A stretch of 64,000 bases of DNA from contig RIBL01000003.1 in assembly GCA_003762875.1 (NCBI GenBank), positions 204,714 through 268,713 of the forward strand. Reading direction: 5' to 3'. The DNA is from Muribaculaceae bacterium Isolate-110 (HZI). Lineage in GTDB: Bacteria; Bacteroidota; Bacteroidia; Bacteroidales; Muribaculaceae. Positions 42,721 to 51,431 of this stretch are shown in pieces (position 1 is the first letter of the stretch; each line of letters starts with the position of its first letter). The notes under the pieces were generated by a model. That model did no database searches, was not told the origin of the DNA, and saw nothing but the letters and a program-made list of their open reading frames with translations. The translations under genes were made by a program, and so were the position numbers.

Positions 42721-45525
42721 TCAGTCATGGATGGGACGCCAGGTGTGCAGCACTACGTTAGAGGCATTGGCTCCGTCGCGGGTTTCCCACCATTTTTCAT
42801 ACCATGGGATAAAGCCGCCATATACTCCGTCAATGCTTTGTGTCTCGCGGGGCCACAGCCAGGCTCTCGGAGCGAGGAACATCTGCGGAGTCTGTGTGCC
42901 TTTGTCGGGGTCGGGGGCCGTTATGGCTGAGGTCTTGCCGTCGGGCTGATGGACGATAACTCTGAAGCCGCCCATGTTGCCCTCCGCGCCGGGTAGCTCA
43001 GCCTTGTCGGTGAGGGTGAACTCTTCGGGTACATTTATGGTCACATACTTGCCGGCTCCGCCCCATGCGAAGGCATTGATAGGTGTCGAGTGGCTGTTGT
43101 CGGGATTCCACCATCTGTGAATCTCTCCGTCGCTGCCTTCGGGCTTAAGTGTATAGTAGCCGTCGGAGTCGGGGCTGTCGGTCGAGCCTGTCATTGGATA
43201 TTTTGACTGGATGAACACCGGAAGCGTGCCGCCGGCTGCGAGAGCTGTCACACGTGCGGTAGTCTCGCCGGCTACATGGCTTATGCCGAACACCACGTCG
43301 TTGAAGTCAAAGTCGAGGCTACCGCCAAGGTCTTCACAGGCTATGATCCAGCCCTGCGCCGCCGGTTTATCATCGGGCTTCAGTTCCTCGAGATCATCGA
43401 CAAAGCGACCGTTGACTCTCAGCAGCATGTCGTTCATGTCATGGTCGCTGCCGTTGAGCCCGTTTTCGGTCTCGGCATATCCGTCCTCGACGCCCATGAT
43501 TGTCTCGCCGTTCCACTGATAAGCCACAAAGGGTGTCCAGGGTTCGGGCGAGCCTCCGCCGGTGATCATCTCTGAATCAAATTGTCCGCCGATGGCATGG
43601 TGGGAGTGGCCGTGGTTCATGGTGTTGCCCATATATTTATTCATGAGTGGCACGGAGAACTGTATGCGGCGGTTGTCAATCTTCATGGATGTATCCAGGC
43701 CTTTCTCAAAGATATATTGGCCGCTTGTGATGACAAAGAACGCTATGTGTGTGCCAAGAGGAAATTTGTAACTTCCCGTGGCTTCGGGCTTCAGCTCGTT
43801 GTGGCTGTCAAACTGGTCGGGAGCGTAATACACCAGGCGATATTTTGCCGAACGGAATTCCGCTATGTTGTCTGTATCGTCGGGATTCAGTTCCGCATAT
43901 GTTACATAGTCGGCAAATCGCTTGCACATATTCCAGTCCCAGGTATTGTTTTTGCCCTCCTCGTGACCTTGTCCCGGGCCGATAATGCCGAGAGCGTCAC
44001 CATTGGACGCAGTGCCGGCCACAAGGCCGTTGGAGAGTCGGTCCCAATCGGTGTATCCTTCTCTGGGATTAGTCGACATCAGGTTGGAGAAGGGGCACGC
44101 GTCATACATAAGTATGAACTTGGGCTTCTTGAGCAGCAAGGCTATACGCTGCTCTTCGGGAAGGTTGGCCTCGGCATCGGTGTAATAGAAATAACCGAAC
44201 GAGTTATAGTAACTGGTGCTGCCAAACAGGTAGTCGATGGATACCTCCGACATGTCCTCGGCTACTATGAAGTCCATTCGGTCGTCGATATGCAGTCTGT
44301 CACGATATTTCTCAAGGTTGCACTGTCCGTCGCTCTTGTTGATTTCTTCCCGGAACACACCGGTGCTGCCCACAAACGGCACGAGGTCTCCGGCTGAGTA
44401 GGCCTGAGCCTCGCTTGTATTCTCGGGCTTGAGATAGTTGTGACGATAACCCTCAAAATCGGTTACAGGACTTTCGGCGAGTCCGTATAGCTTGAAGATG
44501 TTGTTGATGTATGCGACATTGTTGGTTGCACCTTTGAACCGCAGGCTGTAGATGGTATAATTTATACCCTGTATGCGTATTAGGTTGCCCTTGAGGTTGT
44601 TGATGCCTCTGGCTGTGATTTCGACAACCCTTTTTTTACCGCCGGTAGGCTCGAGGATAAGTCCGTCCGCGCCTGTAAACTGATAACCTGTCCAGTTGTG
44701 GTCCGACCACTTCATTTGTGACTTGACATCGGTCTCGAGGTCGGCGGGTGTGGAATATGTCAGCTCAAAGACAGCGGAGTTGCTCACCATGTCGGCTGGC
44801 AGACCTCCGTCGATGTGTGCGTTGACGTTCCATTCCGTCCCGAATGTGTATCCGTTTTCAGTATTGATTTCTGGATTGCCGGCTCCGTCGGCACCCTCCT
44901 TGACTGTCAGCGGGGAGTATTCTTTATATTTGACATTGACATCTTTGATGCCAAGCGGATTGCCGTCATTGGTGATGAATTTGCCCCAGAAGTCAGAGTT
45001 GTGGTCACGGTCGACGGGCACGGAGCCAAGACCGCGGTTCTCGCCTATGTTCCAGGCATATACCGGAGCGGATGAGGCTTCGGTGCGTGAGCCGCGTGAG
45101 CCTATTGCCATGCAGCCGTTGTTGATCGGGGTGTATTGGGCATAGATGGCCTTGCCCTTGTCATCGAGTATCTGCACGTAGGCTTTTTTGAGACCCTGTG
45201 GATAGTCAAATTCTATCGATGAGGCCAAGCCTGCTTCATATGAGGCTACAACGGCACAGGCCGGATTGCCCGGCCAGGAAGTATAGACGTTGACGATGGA
45301 GGCTTTGGCAAGCAGCGAACTCTCGATGTCGGCGTGTACGCGCACTGCGACATTCCATTCGTGGTCGAGTGATGATATGCCAAACTTTTTGATAAACTCG
45401 CGGTTGTAAAGTTCCTGCCTGTCGGGTACCTCAAGCCTGTCGCTCTGACAGGCCGAGAGGATCAGTGCCATAAGCACGCCGGCTGTAACTGGGTGTCGGA
45501 GGCTAAATGTGTTTTTGGGTTTCAT
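42721..45525 (-). CDS. Large surface lipoprotein with an LruC-like acidic motif
   Basis: The start at 45525 gives a lipoprotein signal with lipobox C26 (LMALILSACQSDRLEVPD); 32 further upstream in-frame residues do not fit. The 934 residues are beta-rich and highly acidic. The last quarter holds EDLGGSLDFDFNDVVFGI, the acidic signature of LruC/DUF4842-type domains, preceded by GSDHDMNDMLLRVNG; both look like calcium-binding loops. No catalytic motif is recognised. It follows the GH8 and jelly-roll genes on the same strand but behind a terminator. A role in binding glycan at the surface is inference. Confidence 0.68.
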   Translation of the reverse strand: MKPKNTFSLRHPVTAGVLMALILSACQSDRLEVPDRQELYNREFIKKFGISSLDHEWNVAVRVHADIESSLLAKASIVNVYTSWPGNPACAVVASYEAGLASSIEFDYPQGLKKAYVQILDDKGKAIYAQYTPINNGCMAIGSRGSRTEASSAPVYAWNIGENRGLGSVPVDRDHNSDFWGKFITNDGNPLGIKDVNVKYKEYSPLTVKEGADGAGNPEINTENGYTFGTEWNVNAHIDGGLPADMVSNSAVFELTYSTPADLETDVKSQMKWSDHNWTGYQFTGADGLILEPTGGKKRVVEITARGINNLKGNLIRIQGINYTIYSLRFKGATNNVAYINNIFKLYGLAESPVTDFEGYRHNYLKPENTSEAQAYSAGDLVPFVGSTGVFREEINKSDGQCNLEKYRDRLHIDDRMDFIVAEDMSEVSIDYLFGSTSYYNSFGYFYYTDAEANLPEEQRIALLLKKPKFILMYDACPFSNLMSTNPREGYTDWDRLSNGLVAGTASNGDALGIIGPGQGHEEGKNNTWDWNMCKRFADYVTYAELNPDDTDNIAEFRSAKYRLVYYAPDQFDSHNELKPEATGSYKFPLGTHIAFFVITSGQYIFEKGLDTSMKIDNRRIQFSVPLMNKYMGNTMNHGHSHHAIGGQFDSEMITGGGSPEPWTPFVAYQWNGETIMGVEDGYAETENGLNGSDHDMNDMLLRVNGRFVDDLEELKPDDKPAAQGWIIACEDLGGSLDFDFNDVVFGISHVAGETTARVTALAAGGTLPVFIQSKYPMTGSTDSPDSDGYYTLKPEGSDGEIHRWWNPDNSHSTPINAFAWGGAGKYVTINVPEEFTLTDKAELPGAEGNMGGFRVIVHQPDGKTSAITAPDPDKGTQTPQMFLAPRAWLWPRETQSIDGVYGGFIPWYEKWWETRDGANASNVVLHTWRPIHD

Positions 45526-45562
45526 TATTAATGTCGATATGAAGGTTAAGTCCAACCAAATC

Positions 45563-45614
45563 AAAAAAATGTCAGGGCAACGGGGCGGTCTGCTATCGCG
45601 CCGGTTGCCCTGAC
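45563..45614 (-). terminator. Terminator between the jelly-roll gene and the lipoprotein gene
   Basis: Perfect 11-base arms GTCAGGGCAAC (45571-45581) and GTTGCCCTGAC (45604-45614). On the minus strand the stem runs into seven T. The lipoprotein gene downstream would be expressed at a lower level or from its own promoter. Confidence 0.85.
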
Positions 45615-45636
45615 GCGTCAATCGGCTACTATCTTA

Positions 45637-46959
45637 TTAATTAACAATCATTTTCACTATGCAAGTGTCAATAGCTACTATATATATGCCTTTCACAAGG
45701 TTTATTTCGGTTGAGCCGTCAACGACGGTGCTGCATACGAGCTTGCCGTCAATGGCGTAGATGCGGGCTTCGGTGCGGGCCTCGCTTGTTATGAAGATGC
45801 CGTCGGCCGAGGGAACGACGCTCACGCCGTTGTCGGCGACGGTGATGTCGGTGATTCCGGTAGTGGTTTCATCTACAAGACGCACGTTGTCGATGAGATA
45901 GTTGGGTGCGTCGCTCTCTATGCCGAGACGCAGTTTGAAACTGTTGCCCACGGTGTTGGTCTTGTCAATAGCATATGATTTCTCGGTCCAGATGCCATCG
46001 GGAGCCTGTTCTTCATATCCATCCTCATCCTTGTAAAATATCACATGGTCGTCGGCCTGTACGCGCATCCTTTTGTAGTTGGCGTCGTCGGCATAGCGGT
46101 AGAGGTCAAACTTGATGGCCGTATAGTCGGCAAGAGTCTTGCCCGCGGGGAGGGTCACGTTGATTTCATGGACGGTATTGTAGTCGCTTGTGCCTGAGAA
46201 TCGGGCCACGATGTTTTTGGCATCGGTCGGGTCGGCTGCGGTCTTTACTTCACCGGCAGCTTCGCCGCCCCAGCGGTTCCATGCGGTGAGAGCGACGTCT
46301 GTCGCGCCGTGGTGCTGGAAGTCGTTGAGCATGAGCACTCCGTCGGTCACATTGCCGTTAGCTGTCTCATAATAGTCTCCCGGCTTTACGGGAATGTCGG
46401 TATCTTTCATCTCAAGACGCAGATTGTCGATAGCATAGTGGGCATTATTGCTTTTGAGACCGATATGCAGCAATATGGCGTTTCCGGATGTAGTCACGGT
46501 GGTTATGTCATATGATTTCACGGTCCATGTGGTCTCGGGGGCCTGTTCGATATAATCGGTGTCAATATAGATTTCGCTGTTGTCGATGCCTATATACATC
46601 TGTTTATGGTTGTCGTCATCGCTGTATCTGTACAGATCGAAAGCAATGGATTTGTAGTCTGAGATTGTTTTTCCGGCAGGGAGTGTGACAGGGATTTCCA
46701 GGACGGTGTTGTAGTTACCGCCTCTGAACACAGCGACGAGGTTTTCGCTGTCGGCCGGGGCGGATGTCACTTCGCCGGTACCTTCGGCCGGATTGTTGTA
46801 TATGTCATAAACGGTCACTGTGTCGCCGGGTTTGGCGTTCTGGAAGTCCTCGACCATGAGCCATCCGTCGGTGACAGTGCCGTTGGTCGATGTGGCCTGA
46901 GCCACAAATGCCGGGATGGCCAGTAAGGCCGTCGAGAGCAGAGAGTAAATCTTTTTCAT
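45637..46959 (-). CDS. Secreted tandem jelly-roll (carbohydrate-binding-module-like) protein
   Basis: The 440 residues carry a signal peptide and two homologous modules of about 150 residues each (about 30-186 and 200-365). Both begin VTDGxLMxxDFQ and share VTLPAGKT followed by FDLYRY(S/A)DD and end in A/YxIDNxRL. The GH8 neighbour has a related N-terminal module, so a shared glycan target is likely. The C-terminus (ARIYAIDGKLVCSTV ... INLVKGIYIVAI) is a type IX secretion-like tail. No catalytic motif is seen. It lies 20 bases after the GH8 gene. Confidence 0.75.
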   Translation of the reverse strand: MKKIYSLLSTALLAIPAFVAQATSTNGTVTDGWLMVEDFQNAKPGDTVTVYDIYNNPAEGTGEVTSAPADSENLVAVFRGGNYNTVLEIPVTLPAGKTISDYKSIAFDLYRYSDDDNHKQMYIGIDNSEIYIDTDYIEQAPETTWTVKSYDITTVTTSGNAILLHIGLKSNNAHYAIDNLRLEMKDTDIPVKPGDYYETANGNVTDGVLMLNDFQHHGATDVALTAWNRWGGEAAGEVKTAADPTDAKNIVARFSGTSDYNTVHEINVTLPAGKTLADYTAIKFDLYRYADDANYKRMRVQADDHVIFYKDEDGYEEQAPDGIWTEKSYAIDKTNTVGNSFKLRLGIESDAPNYLIDNVRLVDETTTGITDITVADNGVSVVPSADGIFITSEARTEARIYAIDGKLVCSTVVDGSTEINLVKGIYIVAIDTCIVKMIVN

Positions 46960-46979
46960 AGTCTTTTACTGTGTTAGGA

Positions 46980-48995
46980 TTAATATTTTAATTTTATGGT
47001 CGCGCAAGAGTTGTTGTCTGACGTTATGCTTATTATATAGAGGCCGTGGGCGAGGCCCGAGGCCGGGATTGTGCCGGCGGCGTACTCGCCTGACGCCATG
47101 ATGATGCCCGAGGGGAGTGCAGTGATAGTGTATGCTCCGCTGTCGGCTCCGTTGACATTGATGCGGTCGTCCGCTATGCTGATGCTTATGGCCGTGCGGT
47201 CGGTGATGACCGGCTCGATACCTGTGGTGTTGTTGTCGGGGCCGTAGATGCGGTAGCGGCCGGCGCAGTTGAGCCAGTTGAGATAGTAGAGACAGCCGTC
47301 ATAATAGCGGTAACGGCCTGTGGGGATGGCGGTGTCGACAAAGTTGTCGATAAATTTCCAGGCGTCGCGGCTTGAGGAGGCGAGTGTGCCAGAGGCATTG
47401 CAGCCTACCAGACCGGGCGAGTGCTCCTTGGCTCCGCCGTAATACTGGTGTTCGGTGCCGTTGAGCTGATACTGATTGTGATAGCTGTCCACACCCTTGG
47501 AGATGAAAAATTTCTGCTGGCGGCCGAGAAGCTCGGGATAGTCTACTCCCTGAGGCTTGAACCATGCGAAGTCGATGGCCATGTTCATGGCGCAACGCCA
47601 GGCGTCAAAGCAGAAGTTGCCGTGCTCGCCTTCATGCCTTGGACGTCCGTCAAACTCGGCATAGTCGGGCATGAGGCCGGTGTTGGGGTCGGCAAATTTA
47701 GGCCACATCTCGCGGCTCTTGGCTGCGAGTTCGGTGTAGAAGTCATTGTCTTTGTCGGCCCACATGCTCCACAACTCGTAGAAGGCCGGCAGATGATATG
47801 AGGGGTCGGTAAACATGGCCGAGCGGGCAAAGGGCACAAACACCACTTGTTTCTCGTTGTTGTCGAAGATGGGCTGATAGTCACTCCATGCCGGCTCCTT
47901 GGGCCGGTTGACGGCTACATCGAGTATGCGGTTGGCTTCCTTGCTATAATTGAATATGCCCTCGCCGTCGCCCCAACGGTTGGAGGCAAACATGAGCGAC
48001 ATGATGAAGTATTCCTCACCGTCGGAGGCGGTGTTGGCGTCCTTCTGCGAGCCGTCACGGCCGCACTGCCATGCAAAGTAACCCCACTTCTCCTTGTCGC
48101 TCTCGGAGTGCTGCATGTAGGTCTTGGCCCATTTCCACAAGGCGTTAAATTCTTTCTGCTTATCAAGCTGGACACATATCATCATGCCATATGACATGCC
48201 TTCGGAACGCACGTCGTTATTGTTGACATCAAGGATGTAGGCCATGTCGCCACCATTGACGGGATAATAGAGACGTTCGTTGTCATCGTCACCTTCAAAG
48301 TACGTAGCCCAGAGGTCGTCGAAACGTTTTTGCACCGTTTCCTCGTCATATCCGGCCTCGGCGAAGAGGTTGCGGTATTGGTCGGTGTAGTAGGCTCCTT
48401 CGGCGGGTATCACCGGCGGTTCGCGATTGAGATCGTAGGAGACAGTAAACTCGTTGACATAATAGATGTATCTGCCTCCTCCGTCAGGCTTGTTGTTGAT
48501 GCCTATGCCGAGTTTGAACGAGTTGAGGGCCTTCATCTCATCAGTGAGTTCGAGAGCCGATGTGTCGTAAGTCTTGGTGACCCATTGGTCGGTGTTGCCG
48601 ATGAATGGATAGGCCTCGCTGCCGTCCTCATTGCGGTCGGTGTAGACCTGCGTGTCGTTGATGTACACACGCATGTTTTTGTAGTTGGGCCAGCCTCCGT
48701 TGTCATATGAGGGGATGTAAATTCTTGCCGATAAAGATGAACACTGTGCAAGTGTGATTCCTTCGGGGAGATTGACGGTCACTTCGGGCACCTGGTTCCA
48801 GTCTTTTACGTCGACGATGAGGACTTTGCCAGGGATTCCGTCGATTTGTCCTACGGTAGCGGTCGTGCCTGTGCCGGATGTAACGTCAAATTGCATGCCG
48901 TCGGCATATCCGGAAAATCCGACAGAGACACGCGCCGCCGAGGATGTCAGGCTTGTAGTCAGTAGAAATAATAGGAATAGTAAACTTTTGTTCAT
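46980..48995 (-). CDS. GH8-family glycoside hydrolase (exo-oligoxylanase/xylanase type)
   Basis: Secreted enzyme of 671 residues. A signal peptide (about 1-20) is followed by a jelly-roll module (about 22-190) related to those of the neighbouring protein, then the GH8 (alpha/alpha)6 domain (about 200-600). Likely catalytic residues are E265 in RSEGMSYGMM and D464 in FCFDAWR, with D325 in TASDGEEYF also conserved. The motifs fit the branch that contains reducing-end xylose-releasing enzymes; xylan as substrate is inference. A type IX secretion-like tail (ASGLAHGLYIISITSDNNS) ends the protein. It heads the operon. Confidence 0.88.
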   Translation of the reverse strand: MNKSLLFLLFLLTTSLTSSAARVSVGFSGYADGMQFDVTSGTGTTATVGQIDGIPGKVLIVDVKDWNQVPEVTVNLPEGITLAQCSSLSARIYIPSYDNGGWPNYKNMRVYINDTQVYTDRNEDGSEAYPFIGNTDQWVTKTYDTSALELTDEMKALNSFKLGIGINNKPDGGGRYIYYVNEFTVSYDLNREPPVIPAEGAYYTDQYRNLFAEAGYDEETVQKRFDDLWATYFEGDDDNERLYYPVNGGDMAYILDVNNNDVRSEGMSYGMMICVQLDKQKEFNALWKWAKTYMQHSESDKEKWGYFAWQCGRDGSQKDANTASDGEEYFIMSLMFASNRWGDGEGIFNYSKEANRILDVAVNRPKEPAWSDYQPIFDNNEKQVVFVPFARSAMFTDPSYHLPAFYELWSMWADKDNDFYTELAAKSREMWPKFADPNTGLMPDYAEFDGRPRHEGEHGNFCFDAWRCAMNMAIDFAWFKPQGVDYPELLGRQQKFFISKGVDSYHNQYQLNGTEHQYYGGAKEHSPGLVGCNASGTLASSSRDAWKFIDNFVDTAIPTGRYRYYDGCLYYLNWLNCAGRYRIYGPDNNTTGIEPVITDRTAISISIADDRINVNGADSGAYTITALPSGIIMASGEYAAGTIPASGLAHGLYIISITSDNNSCATIKLKY

Positions 48996-49050
48996 GATAA
49001 GTTTAGGGTTGATTATGATTTCTGGAAGGTTTTTGGGAAGGTTTCGTGGT

Positions 49051-49058
49051 CAAAGGTA
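49051..49058 (-). promoter_or_regulatory. -7 promoter element of the GH8 operon
   Basis: The minus strand reads TACCTTTG, a full -7 match. The expected -33 position is a run of T. The leader would be about 50 bases. Confidence 0.55.
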
Positions 49059-49393
49059 GGCTTAAAGCGTGTAAAAAAACCACGCCGATTGTTAAAATAT
49101 GTTTGCAAAACTGGCGATTTAATGAAATCTAATGTATTTGATACATTTGTAAAGTCATTGAAACATAGGGGTATGCAAAAACTAATGTGGATTATTGTAA
49201 AAAGTTGCTTAAAGACATTTAGGAAAATGTGTGAGACGGTGTCGGCCCGGGCTATGGACAGATAAAGGGAATAGGGCACAGAAAATACAATAAGGTGTCA
49301 TGTTCACATCTCCCTGCCTTTACTATCCCGCGGCTTGGTGGAGGGGGGATACCTATTTATAATATAGCGGGGAGAATTATCGGGAAATTTTTG
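49059..49393. other. Gene-free stretch between divergent GH8 and recF genes
   Basis: About 335 bases with no convincing reading frame or RNA gene. It contains short AT-rich direct repeats (AAATCTAATGTATTTGATACATTTG near 49125-49150 includes the dyad GTATTTGATAC). The right end leads into the recF promoter. Confidence 0.45.
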
Positions 49394-49401
49394 TACATTT
49401 G
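49394..49401 (+). promoter_or_regulatory. -7 promoter element of the recF operon
   Basis: TACATTTG is a full -7 match 23 bases before the recF ATG. No TTTG is found at the -33 distance. Confidence 0.55.
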
Positions 49402-49424
49402 CATTCCAAATGTAATAGTCCATA

Positions 49425-50525
49425 ATGCGTCTTTGCGAACTGACTGTAAATAATTTCAAGAATATCACCGAGGCCCGGCTCGAACTGTCGGGCAAGGTGA
49501 ATTGTTTCTTAGGCAATAACGGCATGGGCAAGAGCAATCTGCTCGACGCGGTGTATATGCTGAGCTTCTGCAAGAGTTTCACCGGAGTGAACGATGCGAT
49601 GCTGCTGCGCCGCGGCGAGGACTGGGCTCTGGTCAAGGGCCGCTATGTGCGCAAGGATGTCGACGAAGAGTTGTCGATGGGCCTGGCAGCGGGCAAGCGC
49701 AAGAGTCTCAAACGCGGCGGCAAGGAATATTCGCGTCTGAGCGGCCACATCGGGGCTTTCCCTCTGGTGATGGTGGCTCCGCAGGACATCGACCTCATAC
49801 GCGAGAGCGGTGAGGAACGCCGCCGATGGATGGATATGGTGGTGTCGCAGAGCGATACGCGCTATCTCGATGCTCTCATACGATATAACAAGGGGCTCGA
49901 GCAGCGCAACCGTCTGTTGCGCGACGGCTGTGTCGACCCGGCTCTCTATGGGGCTGTCGAGACCATGATGGAGATGAGCGCGGACTATATCTACCGCGCG
50001 CGTGCCTCATGGGTCGAGGCTCTGACACGGATTTTCGCGTGCTATTATGCGGCTATTGCAGGCGAGGGGGCAGAGGCTCCCGGACTGCGCTATGTGAGCC
50101 ATCTCCAGCGCGAGGGTGTGACCCTGGCGACGCTGATGGACGAGGCGCGACGCCATGACGAAATAGTGAAGCACACCTCGGTGGGCGTGCATCGCGACGA
50201 CATAGAGATGACACTCGACGGTATGCCCATGCGGCGCACCGGCTCGCAAGGTCAGTGCAAGACCTACACCATCGCGTTGCGTCTGGCACAGTATGATTTT
50301 CTGCGCGAGACCACCGGCATGCGTCCGCTGCTGCTGCTCGACGACATCTTCGACAAGCTCGACGCCGGACGAGTGGAGAGGATAATGACGCTGGTCACCG
50401 GCGACGGTTTCGGCCAGATATTCATTACCGACACCAACCGCGAGCACCTCAACGAGATAGTCGGGCGCACGGGTGGCGACTACCGCCTGTGGAATGTGGA
50501 GAGCGGAGGCTTCTCGCAGCTATGA
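49425..50525 (+). CDS. recF: DNA replication and repair protein RecF
   Basis: SMC-like ATPase that loads RecA at gaps together with RecO and RecR. The 366 residues contain Walker A GNNGMGKSN (30-38), the segment GAFPLVMVAPQDIDLI, the ABC signature-like RTGSQGQCKTYTIALRLAQ and Walker B LLLLDDIFDKLD. Length is normal. The stop overlaps the start of the next gene (ATGA at 50522), which indicates translational coupling. In this window it is not next to dnaA or dnaN. Confidence 0.97.
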   Translation: MRLCELTVNNFKNITEARLELSGKVNCFLGNNGMGKSNLLDAVYMLSFCKSFTGVNDAMLLRRGEDWALVKGRYVRKDVDEELSMGLAAGKRKSLKRGGKEYSRLSGHIGAFPLVMVAPQDIDLIRESGEERRRWMDMVVSQSDTRYLDALIRYNKGLEQRNRLLRDGCVDPALYGAVETMMEMSADYIYRARASWVEALTRIFACYYAAIAGEGAEAPGLRYVSHLQREGVTLATLMDEARRHDEIVKHTSVGVHRDDIEMTLDGMPMRRTGSQGQCKTYTIALRLAQYDFLRETTGMRPLLLLDDIFDKLDAGRVERIMTLVTGDGFGQIFITDTNREHLNEIVGRTGGDYRLWNVESGGFSQL

Positions 50526-50812
50526 AGCGTACTTATCCCAAGCATATCGCGGCCATCATCGACGAGGCCATGGACAGGGCCGGATTGACCGACTCGCTCA
50601 ACGAGCAGCGGGCCTCGGCGGCATGGGCCGATGTGGTGGGACCCTCCATCAACCGTTACACCACGCGCCGCTATGTCGACCACGGAGTGCTGCACGTCTA
50701 TCTCACCTCGGCTCCGCTCAAAAACGAGCTCGGGTTTGTGCGCGACCGTCTCATCCAGGCCATCAACCGTCAGGTCGGTGTCGAGGTGGTCACGGAGATA
50801 GTATTTCATTAG
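50522..50812 (+). CDS. DUF721 (DciA-like) protein
   Basis: A 96-residue protein with the DUF721 landmarks AWADVVGPSINRYTTRRYVD and LHVYLTSAPLKNELGFVRD. In many bacteria DUF721 proteins (DciA) help to load the replicative helicase; in Bacteroidetes the same role is likely but unproven. The start at 50522 overlaps the recF stop by 4 bases, which is preferred to an in-frame start 33 bases earlier. Coupling with recF fits a role in replication. Confidence 0.85.
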   Translation: MKRTYPKHIAAIIDEAMDRAGLTDSLNEQRASAAWADVVGPSINRYTTRRYVDHGVLHVYLTSAPLKNELGFVRDRLIQAINRQVGVEVVTEIVFH

Positions 50813-50871
50813 AGAGGCTATAAGGCTCTTTTGACAGGGCGGTTACAGGATGCAAAACTTATTTTTCCGCT

Positions 50872-50974
50872 CATAACCTTTTATCGGCCTAAGGCCGATT
50901 CACCGGAGGTTATAAATATACCCCCTGCATAGCCTTATAACCTCATAACCATATAACCTTCGGCCGCAGGCCGA
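50872..50974. repeat. Cluster of AGGTTATR octamers framed by GC-rich palindromes
   Basis: The same octamer as around the four-helix gene appears here. Single copies lie at 50872-50879 (minus) and 50907-50914 (plus), and three head-to-tail copies at 50936-50959 (minus). A 17-base palindrome ATCGGCCTAAGGCCGAT (50883-50899) and a hairpin TCGGCCGCAGGCCGA (50960-50974) also occur. No gene is inside. It lies in the 172-base gap between the DUF721 and thioesterase genes. Confidence 0.8.
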
Positions 50975-50984
50975 GTAAAAGACT

Positions 50985-51431
50985 ATGAGTGATTATTGCG
51001 AAGGCGGCATAAAGCATTTCCGCCACCATATGCCCGTGCAGATGCGCTTCAACGACATCGACATGCTCGGACACTTGAACAACAGCGTGTATTTCACGTT
51101 TATGGATCTTGCCAAGGCCCGTTATTTCCAGGCCGTGCTGGGCGATAAATTTCGCTGGGGAAATATCGGAGTCGTGATAGTGAATGTCAACTGCGACTTC
51201 TGCGCGCCCTCGTTTTTTGACGACGAGCTTGAAGTGGAGACCGCAGTGATCTCGATCGGCGACAAGAGCCTCACGCTCGAGCAGCGGGTGTATTCGCCCG
51301 CCGACGGCCGTGTGCGCTGTCGCTGCCGCACCATCATGTCGGGCTTCGATGCCAAGACCATGACCTCGGTGCGCATCACCGACGAATGGCGCGAGGCCCT
51401 GAAGCAATATGAAGAAAATCTCCGGGACTGA
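50985..51431 (+). CDS. Acyl-CoA thioesterase (4-hydroxybenzoyl-CoA thioesterase family)
   Basis: A 148-residue single hot-dog-fold protein. The motif MRFNDIDMLGHLNNSVYFTF (about 19-38) includes the catalytic Asp and the helix-start HLNN of the YbgC/4HBT type. GFDAKTMTSVRITDEWREAL ends the protein. The natural substrate is unknown. It overlaps the next gene by 23 bases, so the two are probably co-expressed. Confidence 0.9.
   Translation: MSDYCEGGIKHFRHHMPVQMRFNDIDMLGHLNNSVYFTFMDLAKARYFQAVLGDKFRWGNIGVVIVNVNCDFCAPSFFDDELEVETAVISIGDKSLTLEQRVYSPADGRVRCRCRTIMSGFDAKTMTSVRITDEWREALKQYEENLRD

Noticed and set aside
49425..50812. Possible replication origin near recF
   Set aside because: No dnaA or dnaN gene and no cluster of DnaA boxes could be seen.
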